This document shows, one piece after another, positions 6,822-17,427 of a DNA stretch of 40,641 nucleotides. The position numbers and the translations under genes were made by a program. Under the pieces are notes generated by a model. That model saw nothing but the letters and a program-made list of their open reading frames with translations, was not told the origin of the DNA and ran no database searches. Source of the DNA: Ignavibacteriales bacterium (GTDB taxonomy: Bacteria; Bacteroidota; Ignavibacteria; Ignavibacteriales; Ignavibacteriaceae); NCBI GenBank assembly GCA_012517155.1, contig JAAYVN010000027.1:1-40641 (forward strand). The letters run 5' to 3'. Every line of letters begins with the position of its first letter. Within the stretch, counting starts at the first letter, position 1.

Positions 6822-8810
6822 ATGAAAAAAATTGTGCTGTGTTTGTTTTTAATCAGTTCGTTTCAATTCGGACAGGTTCTGAATCCCCAATATTTTGCGG
6901 ATAACGGGGAAGCTTATTTTAAATTCAATGTGTTTAACAAAGCGGAAATAAATGAGCTCTCGGCGGTTATTTCAATCGACAGGATTGAAGGGCATACCGT
7001 ATATGCCTATGCAAGTGAAAAGGAATTCGGGAGTTTTCTTAAATATGGCTATGAGTATGAAGTGCTGAAGCACCCGGGGGATGTCCCCGCGGAAATGTCG
7101 AATTCACTGGAGGACGCAAAAGCCTGGGATACCTACCCCACCTATGATGTTTACGTTCAGATGATGAACCAGTTTCAGATGCTCTATCCGAATATTTGCA
7201 AAGTGGTTGACGGCGGTTCAACAGTGCAGGGAAGAAAAATTCTGTTCGCAAAAATTTCCGACAACGTTAATATGAACGAGGATGAACCTGAATTCATGTT
7301 CTCCTCAACCATGCATGGCGATGAAACAACCGGCTTCGTTCTGATGCTGAGACTTATTGATTCGCTGCTTAACAGTTACGGGGAAGATCCGAGAATCACA
7401 AATCTTGTGAACAGCATGGAAATCTGGATCAATCCGAATGCGAATCCGGACGGAACATACCGGGGTGGCAACAATACGGTAACAGGAGCAAGACGGTACA
7501 ATGCAAACAGCATAGATATAAACCGGAATTTTCCTGATCCCGCCGCAGGTCAGCATCCCGACGGTAATGCCTGGCAGCCGGAAACTATCGCCATGATGAA
7601 TATTTCGAGGGACAAGAACTTTGTGCTCTCAGCCAATTTCCATGGCGGCGCAGAGGTGGTTAACTATCCGTGGGATACCTGGTCAAGACTTCATCCCGAC
7701 AATAACTGGTACTACGCAATTTCAAGAAAATATGCGGATACGGTGCATGTTTACGCCCCCTCCTCGTATTTAAGGGATCTGAATAACGGAATAACCAACG
7801 GTTATGCTTGGTACAGAATAACCGGAGGAAGACAAGACTATTTCATTTACTTTGAACGGGGAAGGGAAGTTACAATTGAAATATCCTCCACCAAACTGCT
7901 AAGCGCTTCACTCCTCCCCGCTTACTGGGGCTATAACAAGCGATCGTTCCTGAATTTCATGGAGGAGAGTCTGAAAGGATTGCGGGGGGTGGTAACCAAT
8001 CCGCAGGGGGCTCCCGTTAAAGCGAAAATTACAATTCAGGGGCATGACTTCGATAATTCCGAAATATACTCCGATTCGCTTACAGGGAATTACCACCGGA
8101 TGATTGCACCCGGAACTTATACGGTAGTGATATCGGCGGATAGTCACTTCACGGAAACTTACACAAATATTTCGGTTCAGGCGAACGGAATAACCACCCT
8201 GAATGCCGTGCTGGAACCGACCGATCCAACCCCGGTTGAACTTACTGCCTTTACTGCCCGGGCAAACGGGAATAAAATAATCATCGAATGGGCAACGGCT
8301 ACGGAAACGAATAATAAAGGATTTGAAATTGCCCTTAAACGAAAAGGAGCCGCAGGATCAACTCCGGAAATTTTATGGATTGACGGGAAGGGAACAACTT
8401 CCGAAATGAATAATTACCGGAGTGAATTTGCTGCGGGTAAAGGAATTTATCTCGTTAGTCTGAGGCAGGTGGACTTCGACGGAACCTCCGCCGTGTTGGG
8501 CGAAACAGAGGTATCGGTGGATGCACCGGCAGTTTTTGCGCTTCATCCGAATTACCCCAATCCCTTTAATCCTTCGACCACAATATCATTCAGTTTGCCG
8601 GAGGATTCGAAGGTGGTGTTGAAGATTTTCGACGTTCTTGGAAGGGAAGTCTCAACTTTGATTAACAACGAAATACCGGCCGGAGAACACAGTTTTGTCT
8701 TTGATGCAACAGGGCTTTCGAGCGGAATTTACCTGTACAGAATTGAAACTTTTGATGCTAAAAGTAATCAGGTTTACTCTGAAATATCTAAAATGTTACT
8801 AAATAAATAA
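6822..8810 (+). CDS. Secreted M14 zinc carboxypeptidase with T9SS sorting domain
   Basis: 662 residues from the ATG at 6822. An earlier in-frame ATG at 6807 adds five residues, but CAGGAAG at 6811-6817 is well placed for 6822 and the signal peptide (MKKIVLCLFLISSFQFGQ) starts there. The peptidase domain, about residues 105-385, shows the M14 zinc ligands HGDE (His165, Glu168) and the distal His in NFHGGAE (His274), a substrate-binding region NPDGTYRGG...SIDINRNFPDP, and a catalytic Glu in VTIEISSTK. A carboxypeptidase-regulatory-like beta domain follows at about 388-465. The C-terminus, from about 580, is a T9SS type A sorting domain with NYPNPFNPSTT. The protein is expected on the surface or outside the cell, cleaving C-terminal residues from peptides. 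Its start lies 33 bases after the FAD oxidoreductase stop. Confidence 0.92.
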   Translation: MKKIVLCLFLISSFQFGQVLNPQYFADNGEAYFKFNVFNKAEINELSAVISIDRIEGHTVYAYASEKEFGSFLKYGYEYEVLKHPGDVPAEMSNSLEDAKAWDTYPTYDVYVQMMNQFQMLYPNICKVVDGGSTVQGRKILFAKISDNVNMNEDEPEFMFSSTMHGDETTGFVLMLRLIDSLLNSYGEDPRITNLVNSMEIWINPNANPDGTYRGGNNTVTGARRYNANSIDINRNFPDPAAGQHPDGNAWQPETIAMMNISRDKNFVLSANFHGGAEVVNYPWDTWSRLHPDNNWYYAISRKYADTVHVYAPSSYLRDLNNGITNGYAWYRITGGRQDYFIYFERGREVTIEISSTKLLSASLLPAYWGYNKRSFLNFMEESLKGLRGVVTNPQGAPVKAKITIQGHDFDNSEIYSDSLTGNYHRMIAPGTYTVVISADSHFTETYTNISVQANGITTLNAVLEPTDPTPVELTAFTARANGNKIIIEWATATETNNKGFEIALKRKGAAGSTPEILWIDGKGTTSEMNNYRSEFAAGKGIYLVSLRQVDFDGTSAVLGETEVSVDAPAVFALHPNYPNPFNPSTTISFSLPEDSKVVLKIFDVLGREVSTLINNEIPAGEHSFVFDATGLSSGIYLYRIETFDAKSNQVYSEISKMLLNK

Positions 8811-8842
8811 TTTGCATATAATTTCGTAAATATATATATTAG
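8811..8842 (+). promoter_or_regulatory. Candidate promoter of the FG-GAP protein gene
   Basis: TTTG at 8811-8814, a 20-base spacer and TATATTAG at 8835-8842 fit the Bacteroidota TTTG/TAnnTT pattern. The region is generally AT-rich, so chance is possible. The start codon lies about 100 bases downstream. Confidence 0.3.
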
Positions 8843-8944
8843 TGAAATGTATGTGAGTTTTCTCGAAAAGTCTGTGTTTTTGGAGAGAATTATAGTACAA
8901 ATAAGAAAATAAGTTATTTTTATTAATTATCTAGGAGTTAAAAA

Positions 8945-10801
8945 ATGAGAAAAATGTACATAGCAGTTTTCTTTGTGTTGTTTGCGAGCTCATTTGTTTT
9001 GGGTCAGCTCAACCAGATTGCTAACCACAATGTTTTTGATGTGACCGGACAGCCTGACACACTTCGTCCTTATTCATCGGATAAAGGTGCCCGATCGGTT
9101 GCATATGCCGGAGATATTGACAGCGACGGAAAAGTAGATTTCGTGGCAACGGATTATACAAACGGCGGACGAGTTCACTGGCTTGAACTCAATAACAATA
9201 AACTGGAAATCGTCTGGTCTTCTCAAACCAGAGTTGGTGTTTCCTCCGGCAGCACCCCGCGCTGGGTTCAGGTAGGTGACCTCGATGGCGACGGAAATAA
9301 GGAAATTATTTTCCCGCTGACAACCACAGCAGCTGACTTTGCTATTCACGTATATGAATATCAGGGAAGTGACAACGATATGGGTACCGAACCTGCTTTC
9401 ATTTTACCGGCAGACTATTTCGTTGGTCAGACCCCTCCTGCTCCACAGGGACAGACTTTCAGAACCAACAGAGAAGTTGCTAAAGTTTATGACTTCGACG
9501 GCGATGGAATGGACGAATTAATAATGACCCACAGAAACAACAGCGTTTATATTCTTGGTGTTGACGGACCTTTCCCGGGTGGATTCACCAGCTGGCAGCT
9601 TGAAGGTGGGCATCCTACTCAGGTTCCGGTTAACAGCTATTCCTGGTCAGCTTCTCACTGGCATTCAATTCCGGCAGACCTTAATGGCGACGGAAAGATT
9701 GAAATAGTTAACCATCACTGGAATAACTGGGGCTTCTGGTCAATTATTCCTGCCGGAACAGATTCATACAGATATCCCGATACTTCAGTTGCTAAATTCT
9801 ATACCGAGATCTTCAGAGATACCCCTACAGGCGACCAGGTTTCCTATATGGGTATTGAGGCACCGGATGTTGATGGCGACGGAAATGACGAAATCGCAGG
9901 TATATTGTACGGCGGGTCGGCAAATAACTATGCTCTCGCTCTTATTGATATGTCACCGGCTGATACCGGTCTATATATCTGGGAACAATCAAAAGGCGAC
10001 ATTATTTCAAGAGCAGGCTGGACAGCAGGCGGAGTTGAAAACGGTTCCTTCTGGGGAATTGCTTCGGGTGACTTGAATGGAAACGGAAGAGATGAGATTT
10101 TCCTGGGTGGTACCGCAAGTTATCAGATTGTTGCTGTAGAGTATAAAGGTTCGGGAAGCGTGTTGGATTCAAACAGTTATACCAATACCGTGATTTGGGG
10201 CGGAGCTCCTACTTCCTGGTATCAGATTGATATCTATGACTCACTTGGAACAGTTGACTCAACCTTCACTGAATCACCTTTCATTTCCAAGATGGTTGCA
10301 GGATTCGATTATAATAACAACGGCAAGAAAGACCTGGTGGCTTCCTACCAGAGTATATACGACTCAACAACAATTAGAAATTTTGTGTGGAATACCGACT
10401 CCGCAAAATTCGTTATGACCTCATCAGTAAAAGTTAACAACCTTAATAAATTCAACGTTTACCTGTTCGAATACGGTGCAACCGGAATCGAAGTAAGGGA
10501 ACTTGATATTGTAAATCCGGAAGATTACGTCCTCGAGCAGAACTATCCTAACCCGTTCAACCCATCCACCACGGTTAGATTCTCACTGCCGGTTGACAAG
10601 AAAATCAGCCTCAAGATTTATGACGTGCTTGGTAATCTCGTTAGTACACTTATTGACGGTCAGGATTTTGTCAGCGGTTCATACGAAGCAGTATGGAATG
10701 GCAAGAACAGTTTTGGAGCAAGCGTTGCAAGCGGTATGTACATTGCCGAATTACAATACGGGAACTTCTCAAAGACTATCAAGATGCAGTTATTGAAATA
10801 A
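8945..10801 (+). CDS. Secreted FG-GAP/VCBS repeat protein with T9SS sorting domain
   Basis: 618 residues with signal peptide MRKMYIAVFFVLFASSFVLGQ. Seven calcium-loop motifs of the FG-GAP/VCBS type occur at roughly residues 57 (DIDSDGKVD), 112 (DLDGDGNKE), 183 (DFDGDGMDE), 245 (DLNGDGKIE), 308 (DVDGDGNDE), 376 (DLNGNGRDE) and 454 (DYNNNGKKD), the spacing expected of a seven-bladed beta-propeller with one calcium loop per blade. Residues about 528-618 are a T9SS type A sorting domain (NYPNPFNPSTT through a terminal KTIKMQLLK). It is presumably exported and anchored or released; its ligand is unknown. A GGAG ribosome binding site precedes the ATG, and a strong terminator follows the gene, so it is probably a single-gene transcript. 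Confidence 0.9.
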   Translation: MRKMYIAVFFVLFASSFVLGQLNQIANHNVFDVTGQPDTLRPYSSDKGARSVAYAGDIDSDGKVDFVATDYTNGGRVHWLELNNNKLEIVWSSQTRVGVSSGSTPRWVQVGDLDGDGNKEIIFPLTTTAADFAIHVYEYQGSDNDMGTEPAFILPADYFVGQTPPAPQGQTFRTNREVAKVYDFDGDGMDELIMTHRNNSVYILGVDGPFPGGFTSWQLEGGHPTQVPVNSYSWSASHWHSIPADLNGDGKIEIVNHHWNNWGFWSIIPAGTDSYRYPDTSVAKFYTEIFRDTPTGDQVSYMGIEAPDVDGDGNDEIAGILYGGSANNYALALIDMSPADTGLYIWEQSKGDIISRAGWTAGGVENGSFWGIASGDLNGNGRDEIFLGGTASYQIVAVEYKGSGSVLDSNSYTNTVIWGGAPTSWYQIDIYDSLGTVDSTFTESPFISKMVAGFDYNNNGKKDLVASYQSIYDSTTIRNFVWNTDSAKFVMTSSVKVNNLNKFNVYLFEYGATGIEVRELDIVNPEDYVLEQNYPNPFNPSTTVRFSLPVDKKISLKIYDVLGNLVSTLIDGQDFVSGSYEAVWNGKNSFGASVASGMYIAELQYGNFSKTIKMQLLK

Positions 10802-10826
10802 TAACTGTTGTTTAGAATTTAATAAG

Positions 10827-10855
10827 CAGGACGTCAGCAATGACGTCCTGTTTAT
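10827..10855 (+). terminator. Strong intrinsic terminator
   Basis: A perfect 10-bp stem, CAGGACGTCA (10827-10836) with TGACGTCCTG (10841-10850), closes a GCAA tetraloop and is followed by TTTAT. It separates the FG-GAP gene from cassette A. Confidence 0.85.
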
Positions 10856-10996
10856 CATATTATTCCGTTCAAATTCAGGGGATCTTAATTTGAAACCACT
10901 CTTCGGAAATCAACTCCGGAACCCCCCTCTTTTTGTGCGGACACTTTAATTTTCGCATGCTGTTATTGCATGTATTTAAAATTTGCATAAATTTTT

Positions 10997-11029
10997 TTTG
11001 AAATAAATAAAAACATTTTACTATATTTA
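10997..11029 (+). promoter_or_regulatory. Candidate promoter of cassette A
   Basis: TTTG at 10997-11000, 21 bases, then TATATTTA at 11022-11029, with the receptor start 56 bases downstream. The same boxes with the same spacing occur before the lipoprotein gene at 25060. It matches the Bacteroidota primary sigma pattern. Confidence 0.45.
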
Positions 11030-11085
11030 AAAAATTATTTTTAATTAATAATCTAATACCACAAGCAATAAGAGAAGGACTTAGG

Positions 11086-13848
11086 ATGAAAAGAGTTGTA
11101 CTTATTTCCGCGCTGTTTTTTCTAGTCTCGATTCCCCATTTATTTGCAGGAACCACGGGTAAATTAGCCGGAAGGGTAACAGATACCGACACCAAGGAAG
11201 GGTTGTTCGGTGTGAATGTTATTCTTGAGGGAACTAATTTTGGCGCCGCAACGGATATTAACGGATATTACATGATCAATAATATTCCCCCGGGGGATTA
11301 TACCGTAACATTTTCGGCAGTAGGCTATCAGAAGAAATCATTTACTAAAGTAAAGATTTCTGTGGACTTCACGTCCAAACTCGATGTTGATCTTGGCGTT
11401 GAAGCAGTTCAGATGGAAGCTATAATTGTTGAGGCTAAACAACCTCTGGTAAGACAGGATTTAACTTCCTCCCATACTTCAATAGACGCCACACAGATTT
11501 CGAGCTTACCGGTGGAAAGCATCAGTCAGATTTTAACTCTTCAGGCGGGAGTTACCACCGGCACCGGCGGGGATATACATATAAGAGGCGGACGTTCGAA
11601 CGAGATCGCCTTCACGGTTAACGGAGTTTCGATATCGAACCCCTTTGACAATACAGCAACGGTAACTATCGCGACAAATGCTATTCAGGAACTCTCCGTG
11701 ATCAGCGGAACTTTTAATGCTGAGTACGGCGGGGCGATGAGCGGAATAGTCAATACTGTGACAAAAGAAGGGGGAAATGATTATAAGGGATTTCTCTCCT
11801 TCTATACCGGAGATTATCTTAGCACCCGAAAGGAAACTTTCTTTAACGTTGATAAATTCTCCGGTCTTAATAATATGGTGGGAGAACTTACTTTCGGCGG
11901 ACCCATCCCCGGGACAAATAAAAGTCTCGGGTTCTTTGTCTCCGGAAGATATAATGATAATAAAGGCTGGCTTTACGGGATAAGGCAACACGTTACATCC
12001 GACTCGATTTTTATAAATCCGGATGATCCTAATGATATCCGGTTAGCTATGAATGGTGATATGTCAAAAGTTTCAATGAATCCAAGCAGAAGATTCAGTG
12101 GCACCGGTAAACTGACATATAAACCGACAACAACAATAAAATTAAACTACGACCTTATATATTCAATTTCTGAAGGTCGGAGTTACAGTCACGACTGGAA
12201 ATATAACCCCGATGGATTGCCGGAATACCATGATAACGGTATTACGAATGTTTTTGAGTTAAGACATGCGGTAAGCAATTCCACTTTCTATTCGCTAAAG
12301 GGTTCTTACAATATCAATTATTACAGCAGCTACCTCTACCCGATGTTAAATTCCGACGGGAGCGAAGTGACCTTTAGAGCAAACATGAATCCGCTTGACT
12401 ACATTGCCGATCATAGATATCAACCGATAGAAAAACTTGTGCGCCCTAACAGTTATACTTTTTATCTTGGCGGAACTTCGAACGATCACAGCTATGAGGA
12501 TGCGAAAACCTTCCTTGGAAAGTTTGACATTACCAGCCAGGTATCAAGAAATCATGAGGTTAAATTCGGACTTGAGGGGAGATTGCATACACTTGAATAC
12601 AGATATTTTTCTGTGAGAAGGGATAGGACAACATACACAACCCCGACTGTTCTGGATCTTACTTCTCCCTATAGTGACTATTATAAAAAAGAGCCGGTTG
12701 AGTTTTCCGGGTATATTCAGGATAAAATGGAATTTGACAACCTGATAGTTAACCTCGGTTTGAGATACGACTATTTCGATGCGAAATCACAATACTCATT
12801 GAACATTACTTATCCCTCGCCAAATGATCCCAAGCTTCCTCCGTATATAGATAAATCCACACTTCTTGGCGATTCAAAGGCAAAGCATCAAATAAGTCCA
12901 AGGCTTGGAGTCTCATTCCCGATTACGGATAAAGGTATTATTCACTTCTCCTACGGACACTTCTTCCAGATGCCGCCTTTCAGATATCTCTATGCAAACT
13001 CATCATTCAAGTATAGCTTTGCATCAGGAGAGCCTACTATCGGCAACGCAAACCTTAAACCTGAAAAAACAGTTTCATACGAGATCGGACTGCAGCAGGA
13101 GCTGCTGCCCGACCTGGCGTTCAACGTAACGGGATTCTACAAGGACGTGCGCGATCTGCTTGCGCTTGAGAATATCAGAGTTAGCGGTGACCAGACTTAT
13201 ACAAAATACGTTAACAAGGATTACGGAAATATCAAAGGGGTAACTTTCTCCCTGACAAAGAGAAGAACCGGTGAGGATATGCTGGGAGTAACGCTTGATT
13301 ATACGTTGCAGGTTGCTGAGGGAAATGATACTGATGCGGATGCATTTTTCCTTGACCTCTCATCCGGAAGGCAAAGTGAAAAAACAGTTATCTATTTGCC
13401 GTGGGACCAGACACACACGCTTAACGCAACAATCAGTTTTGGTGTGCCGAATGACTGGAACCTGAGTCTTATCGGACAGCTTGGAACCGGTCTTCCTTAT
13501 ACGCCAACCCTTTATGAACAGCAAGTACTGCTGAGAACTAACAGCAGCAGGCGCCCCTCAACGGCAAACGTTGATCTGCTTGCGGAGAAGATGTTCAATT
13601 ATATGGGAATCAAGTTCAGCGTATTCCTGAAAATATTCAACCTGTTCGACACCCTCAATGAGAGATTGGTCTATGGCGATACCGGAAGATCCACCTATAC
13701 CCTTCAGTTAATGCAGGGAGGTGTTAAATCTGCACAGAACCTAGCCGACAGGGTTGAAGGAATTCACTCAACGGAAGATTATTTCAGCAGACCGAACTAT
13801 TACTATCCTCCGAGGGAAGTAAGACTTGGAATGTCATTGGAATTTTAA
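11086..13848 (+). CDS. TonB-dependent outer-membrane receptor (cassette A, gene 1)
   Basis: 920 residues with signal peptide (MKRVVLISALFFLVSIPHLFAG). Residues about 25-110 are a carboxypeptidase-regulatory-like domain (GKLAGRVTDTDTKEGLFGVNV...GYY.INNIPPGDYTV..SAVGY). A plug domain follows at about 125-235 (SLPVESISQILTLQAGV, IHIRGGRSNEIAFTVNG, FNAEYGGAMSGIVN), and the rest is a beta-barrel ending in aromatic Phe. This architecture is that of SusC/RagA-like receptors that import large ligands using TonB energy. No SusD gene is adjacent; a large secreted protein and a PorV-like protein follow instead. It is paralogous to 30576-33350, with near-identical motif order. The substrate is unknown. 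An AGAAGGA ribosome binding site lies upstream. Confidence 0.92.
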   Translation: MKRVVLISALFFLVSIPHLFAGTTGKLAGRVTDTDTKEGLFGVNVILEGTNFGAATDINGYYMINNIPPGDYTVTFSAVGYQKKSFTKVKISVDFTSKLDVDLGVEAVQMEAIIVEAKQPLVRQDLTSSHTSIDATQISSLPVESISQILTLQAGVTTGTGGDIHIRGGRSNEIAFTVNGVSISNPFDNTATVTIATNAIQELSVISGTFNAEYGGAMSGIVNTVTKEGGNDYKGFLSFYTGDYLSTRKETFFNVDKFSGLNNMVGELTFGGPIPGTNKSLGFFVSGRYNDNKGWLYGIRQHVTSDSIFINPDDPNDIRLAMNGDMSKVSMNPSRRFSGTGKLTYKPTTTIKLNYDLIYSISEGRSYSHDWKYNPDGLPEYHDNGITNVFELRHAVSNSTFYSLKGSYNINYYSSYLYPMLNSDGSEVTFRANMNPLDYIADHRYQPIEKLVRPNSYTFYLGGTSNDHSYEDAKTFLGKFDITSQVSRNHEVKFGLEGRLHTLEYRYFSVRRDRTTYTTPTVLDLTSPYSDYYKKEPVEFSGYIQDKMEFDNLIVNLGLRYDYFDAKSQYSLNITYPSPNDPKLPPYIDKSTLLGDSKAKHQISPRLGVSFPITDKGIIHFSYGHFFQMPPFRYLYANSSFKYSFASGEPTIGNANLKPEKTVSYEIGLQQELLPDLAFNVTGFYKDVRDLLALENIRVSGDQTYTKYVNKDYGNIKGVTFSLTKRRTGEDMLGVTLDYTLQVAEGNDTDADAFFLDLSSGRQSEKTVIYLPWDQTHTLNATISFGVPNDWNLSLIGQLGTGLPYTPTLYEQQVLLRTNSSRRPSTANVDLLAEKMFNYMGIKFSVFLKIFNLFDTLNERLVYGDTGRSTYTLQLMQGGVKSAQNLADRVEGIHSTEDYFSRPNYYYPPREVRLGMSLEF

Positions 13849-13888
13849 ACGAGAAAGATATACAAGAAAAAACAAAGATTATGATAAT

Positions 13889-16800
13889 ATGAAGAACACA
13901 TCAACTAAAACCGATTTTAATATAAATTTTCTTTTGGTTGTTTTGCTTAGTGTGATGATTGGCGGAACTTCGTTTGCTCAAAGGCTTACAAGCGAGGCTC
14001 AGTTGCAAAGCGAGATAGATGCGGTTAAAAGTTTTATTAATCGCGTTAATTCAACCCAGTATTCACCGGTTTCGACACAGCAAATATACAAACCAGAGGA
14101 TAATTTCAGATTGCAGAAAGAAAATCAGACCAACGCTTACCAGCGAAAACATTATCTGATGAATGCAAACAGAATAACCACGGAAGTATACAGTTACGGT
14201 GGTATTGCCCCGGGATACGGACTGCTCCGCGGCGTGAACAACGGAGTTTGGAAAGGACTTTCGTATATTTTCCAGTTTTGTCCTTTTGTTGGAGCCTCGG
14301 TTCCTGATAATTCCGATCCAACAAAAAGACTGAAAATAATATCTGACGGATTGTGGGATTACCCAACCCAGGCCTATCAGTTAAGGGAAGTGAACCCTAC
14401 AGGAGATACTCTATGGCAGTTCCAGCCCTTACCCGGCTATGATGACGAAAATCAGGAATATATGGCATCTAATCCGGCACCCGATTTGAACAAGGACGGA
14501 AAACCGGACAGCTGGCCTTCGACCTGGTATAATGCAGTCCTTGGAAAATACGTATGGCCCGGTTATCTGGCTCAGGATGCGGAAAATGCAGATCTTGAAG
14601 TATTCTGGGCAATGGACGACAGGGACAACCGTGAGTTTAACTACTTCCCGTTCCCCGGTGATTTTGTAAGAAGAGGACTGGGAATTCAGATAGACGGCAG
14701 AGGATTGCAGTGGAGCAACACACTTGCTGAAAACGCAATCTTCTTTATTTACACAGTAGCAAATATCAGCTCGAAAAATCTAGACACCATGTACTTTGGA
14801 GTTTACGGAGATTGCGATGTGGGAGGCGGTTCACCTGAAAATACGGATGACAATGGATTGTTTATTCCACCCCATGATGTTCCGGGCTATCCGACTGTTG
14901 CGAACATTCCGGTATATTCAAGAAGTGTTGTTTATTTCTGGGATCCGGATGGCAAGGGAGATTATGGACTTCCGGTTGGTTATGTGGCATGTAAATATCT
15001 TGAAAGCCCGGGTAAACCAAATGACGGGGTTGATAACGATGGTGATTTGATGACAGATGAAAGTCAGGAAGATAATATTGATAATGACGGAGACTGGAAC
15101 CCGGCAACGGATGATGTGGGACAGGATGGAGTCCCAAGCACAGGTGATTTAGGTGAAGGAGACGGATTGCCTACACGCGGTAAAAAACTCCCCGGCGGCG
15201 CCCTTGATCCTTTATTCCCCGGCGAACCTAATTTTGAGTACACAGACCTTGACGAGGCAGATCAGATTGGATTATCCAGTTTCAGCAGTTGGACTTGGCC
15301 GAATGACCGGGTTTCCAATGATGAAGGGATGTGGAACAGAATACGGGCGGGAAATTTCAGCCCTGATGGAATTGCTCAGGCAACGGACATAGTGTTCTGT
15401 TTTGCTTCCGGAGACATTTCCCTGGCTGCTCAGGAAACCAAAAGAATTTCTTCTTCCCTGCTTTTTGGGGAAGACTTAAATGATCTGCTGGTTACTGCTG
15501 AAACTGTTCAGAGAATTTATAATGCCAACTACCGGTTCTATAGACCACCGGCAAAACCAATTGTTAACGCGATTGGTGGAGATAAGAAAGTAACACTTTA
15601 CTGGGATTCCAGAGCAGAAGGAAGCAATGACCCGCTTACCGGTATGGACTTTGAGGGATATGTGATTTACAGAAGCACTGACCCAACGTTCAGCGATATT
15701 CAGGGCATAACCGATGGAAAGGGAAACTCGTTTTTCTCAAGACCATTAAAAGACCTTACTGGAACTGATGCCAGATTTGATCTTATTAATGACTGGGCAG
15801 GTTATCACCCGGTTTCTTACAGGGGAAGAGGTATTCAATATTATCTTGGTGACGACAGAGGACTTGTTCACACGTATGTCGATTCGAATGAAGTGATAAA
15901 CGGACAAACGTATTATTATGCGGTTGTTGCCTATGACCATGGCGATTCGGTGGGAGTACCTCCGACAGAAACAACAAAGAAGATTACGCTTGACGCAATA
16001 ACTTCAAAATATGAATTTGATGTTAACACAGTAGCGGTTGTACCCGGTCCGCGAGCCGGAGGATATTTATTCCCCGATGAGTCGGCACTTGCATTGACTC
16101 AGAAGGCAGGAATCGGAAACGGAAAAATCACGATGAAGATTGTGAATGATCTGCTGGTTCAGGACAACGTGGAATATGATATAATCTTTTCCGACACATT
16201 GCGGGATGGAAATACGGTTACGGCAGCGAAGAATTTTTCTGTTCTGAAACTTGCAGATATAACAGATATGGTAAGCTTTACCGATACGAATTTTTATAAA
16301 CTTAATCACGCGAATCTTAATAAATCATTTATTCCGGTAGTCACCGATGAATCGGGAAAGGCTTATACGGAAAACAGTGATTATATAATTGACTACGAGC
16401 GGGGATTGATAAGAAGAACCGGTTCAACAACTATGGCGCTCAGCAAACCGTACAAAGTTGTGTACAGGCATTACCCGATAAGCCAAAGCACGTTGTTGAA
16501 ATATGAAGACGGCAACTCGGTTTTTGATGGTTTGCAGATAAAAGTTCAGGATTATGAGCAGTTGATTATTGATACAATTGCAACAAAATGGTCAACTGGA
16601 TCAACGAACTTCGATTTTACAATTGATCTGACAAAGCTGGCATTTCCGCGAAAGAAAAGATATCCGGCAAACTATGAGGTGAAATTCTCGGCTGCCAATA
16701 TTGACTCGGCAAAAATCGGTACGCAGCTCGGTGTCTATCCCGTACCCTTCCAGGTTGTGGATGTAACCACCGGAGTTCCGGTGAGAGTCTGGACATACGT

Positions 16801-17383
16801 TATTGAAAATGCCGCGACTAAAAACTTTAAATATGACTTTGGTGAAGAAATAATTTTCTTTAACTCAGGTTCGAACGGAGTTATCTCGGACACCTTGACC
16901 TGGAGTTTATTGGTTAAAGCACCGACTGATTCGGGAGTAACGCCAGTTGCGCCAACGGATGGAGATGTTTTATATATAAGAACAGAAAGACCGTTCAACA
17001 AGTATGACCGTTTCTCATTTACCAGCAAATCGGGACAATTCAGCAACAGTGAAGCGAAGTCAAGACTTGATAATGTGTACACCGTGCCGAATCCTTATGT
17101 GGGATATAATGAGGTTGAACCAACGAACAAGCTTCCCGGAAGATCGCGCGGGGAGAGAAGAATCTATTTCGAGAATCTGCCTCCTAAATGTACGATAAAA
17201 ATTTACACGTTAAGCGGAGACTGGGTTCAGACAATAGAGCATGAATCAACTTTTGATAATGGTCGTGAATACTGGAATCTATTGAATTCAGACGGTTTTA
17301 GCATCTCTTACGGAATATACTTTGCACATATTGATGCCGGAGAGATAGGGGAGAAACTAATTAAATTTGCAATAATTAAATAA
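13889..17383 (+). CDS. Large secreted protein with calcium-loop and FN3-like regions and C-terminal sorting-like domain (cassette A, gene 2)
   Basis: 1164 residues from the ATG at 13889, where a signal peptide begins (MKNTSTKTDFN then a hydrophobic core ending SFAQ). The frame is open 21 codons further back into the receptor gene, but that extension is not signal-like. Residues about 377-402 hold two acidic loops (DGVDNDGDLMTDE, DNIDNDGDWNP), followed by GEGDGLPT and a TDLDEADQIGL segment; they look like calcium-binding thrombospondin-3/dockerin-type loops. A fibronectin type III-like module at about 550-690 (KKVTLYWDSRAE ... GQTYYYAVVAYD) follows. The last 100 residues (VPNPYVGYNE ... IKIYTLSGDWVQTIEH ... 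YGIYFAHI) resemble a sorting domain but carry VPNPYV instead of YPNPFNPST. It is paralogous to 33374-36997. Function is not known. Confidence 0.85.
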   Translation: MKNTSTKTDFNINFLLVVLLSVMIGGTSFAQRLTSEAQLQSEIDAVKSFINRVNSTQYSPVSTQQIYKPEDNFRLQKENQTNAYQRKHYLMNANRITTEVYSYGGIAPGYGLLRGVNNGVWKGLSYIFQFCPFVGASVPDNSDPTKRLKIISDGLWDYPTQAYQLREVNPTGDTLWQFQPLPGYDDENQEYMASNPAPDLNKDGKPDSWPSTWYNAVLGKYVWPGYLAQDAENADLEVFWAMDDRDNREFNYFPFPGDFVRRGLGIQIDGRGLQWSNTLAENAIFFIYTVANISSKNLDTMYFGVYGDCDVGGGSPENTDDNGLFIPPHDVPGYPTVANIPVYSRSVVYFWDPDGKGDYGLPVGYVACKYLESPGKPNDGVDNDGDLMTDESQEDNIDNDGDWNPATDDVGQDGVPSTGDLGEGDGLPTRGKKLPGGALDPLFPGEPNFEYTDLDEADQIGLSSFSSWTWPNDRVSNDEGMWNRIRAGNFSPDGIAQATDIVFCFASGDISLAAQETKRISSSLLFGEDLNDLLVTAETVQRIYNANYRFYRPPAKPIVNAIGGDKKVTLYWDSRAEGSNDPLTGMDFEGYVIYRSTDPTFSDIQGITDGKGNSFFSRPLKDLTGTDARFDLINDWAGYHPVSYRGRGIQYYLGDDRGLVHTYVDSNEVINGQTYYYAVVAYDHGDSVGVPPTETTKKITLDAITSKYEFDVNTVAVVPGPRAGGYLFPDESALALTQKAGIGNGKITMKIVNDLLVQDNVEYDIIFSDTLRDGNTVTAAKNFSVLKLADITDMVSFTDTNFYKLNHANLNKSFIPVVTDESGKAYTENSDYIIDYERGLIRRTGSTTMALSKPYKVVYRHYPISQSTLLKYEDGNSVFDGLQIKVQDYEQLIIDTIATKWSTGSTNFDFTIDLTKLAFPRKKRYPANYEVKFSAANIDSAKIGTQLGVYPVPFQVVDVTTGVPVRVWTYVIENAATKNFKYDFGEEIIFFNSGSNGVISDTLTWSLLVKAPTDSGVTPVAPTDGDVLYIRTERPFNKYDRFSFTSKSGQFSNSEAKSRLDNVYTVPNPYVGYNEVEPTNKLPGRSRGERRIYFENLPPKCTIKIYTLSGDWVQTIEHESTFDNGREYWNLLNSDGFSISYGIYFAHIDAGEIGEKLIKFAIIK

Positions 17384-17427
17384 TATTAGATCTCTAATAA
17401 CTTTAAATATGATCTAAGGAGATTTAA

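Noticed and set aside
13826-13888. Longer start for the cassette A secreted protein overlapping the receptor gene
   Set aside because: The 21 added residues are highly charged and precede a normal signal peptide that begins at 13889.
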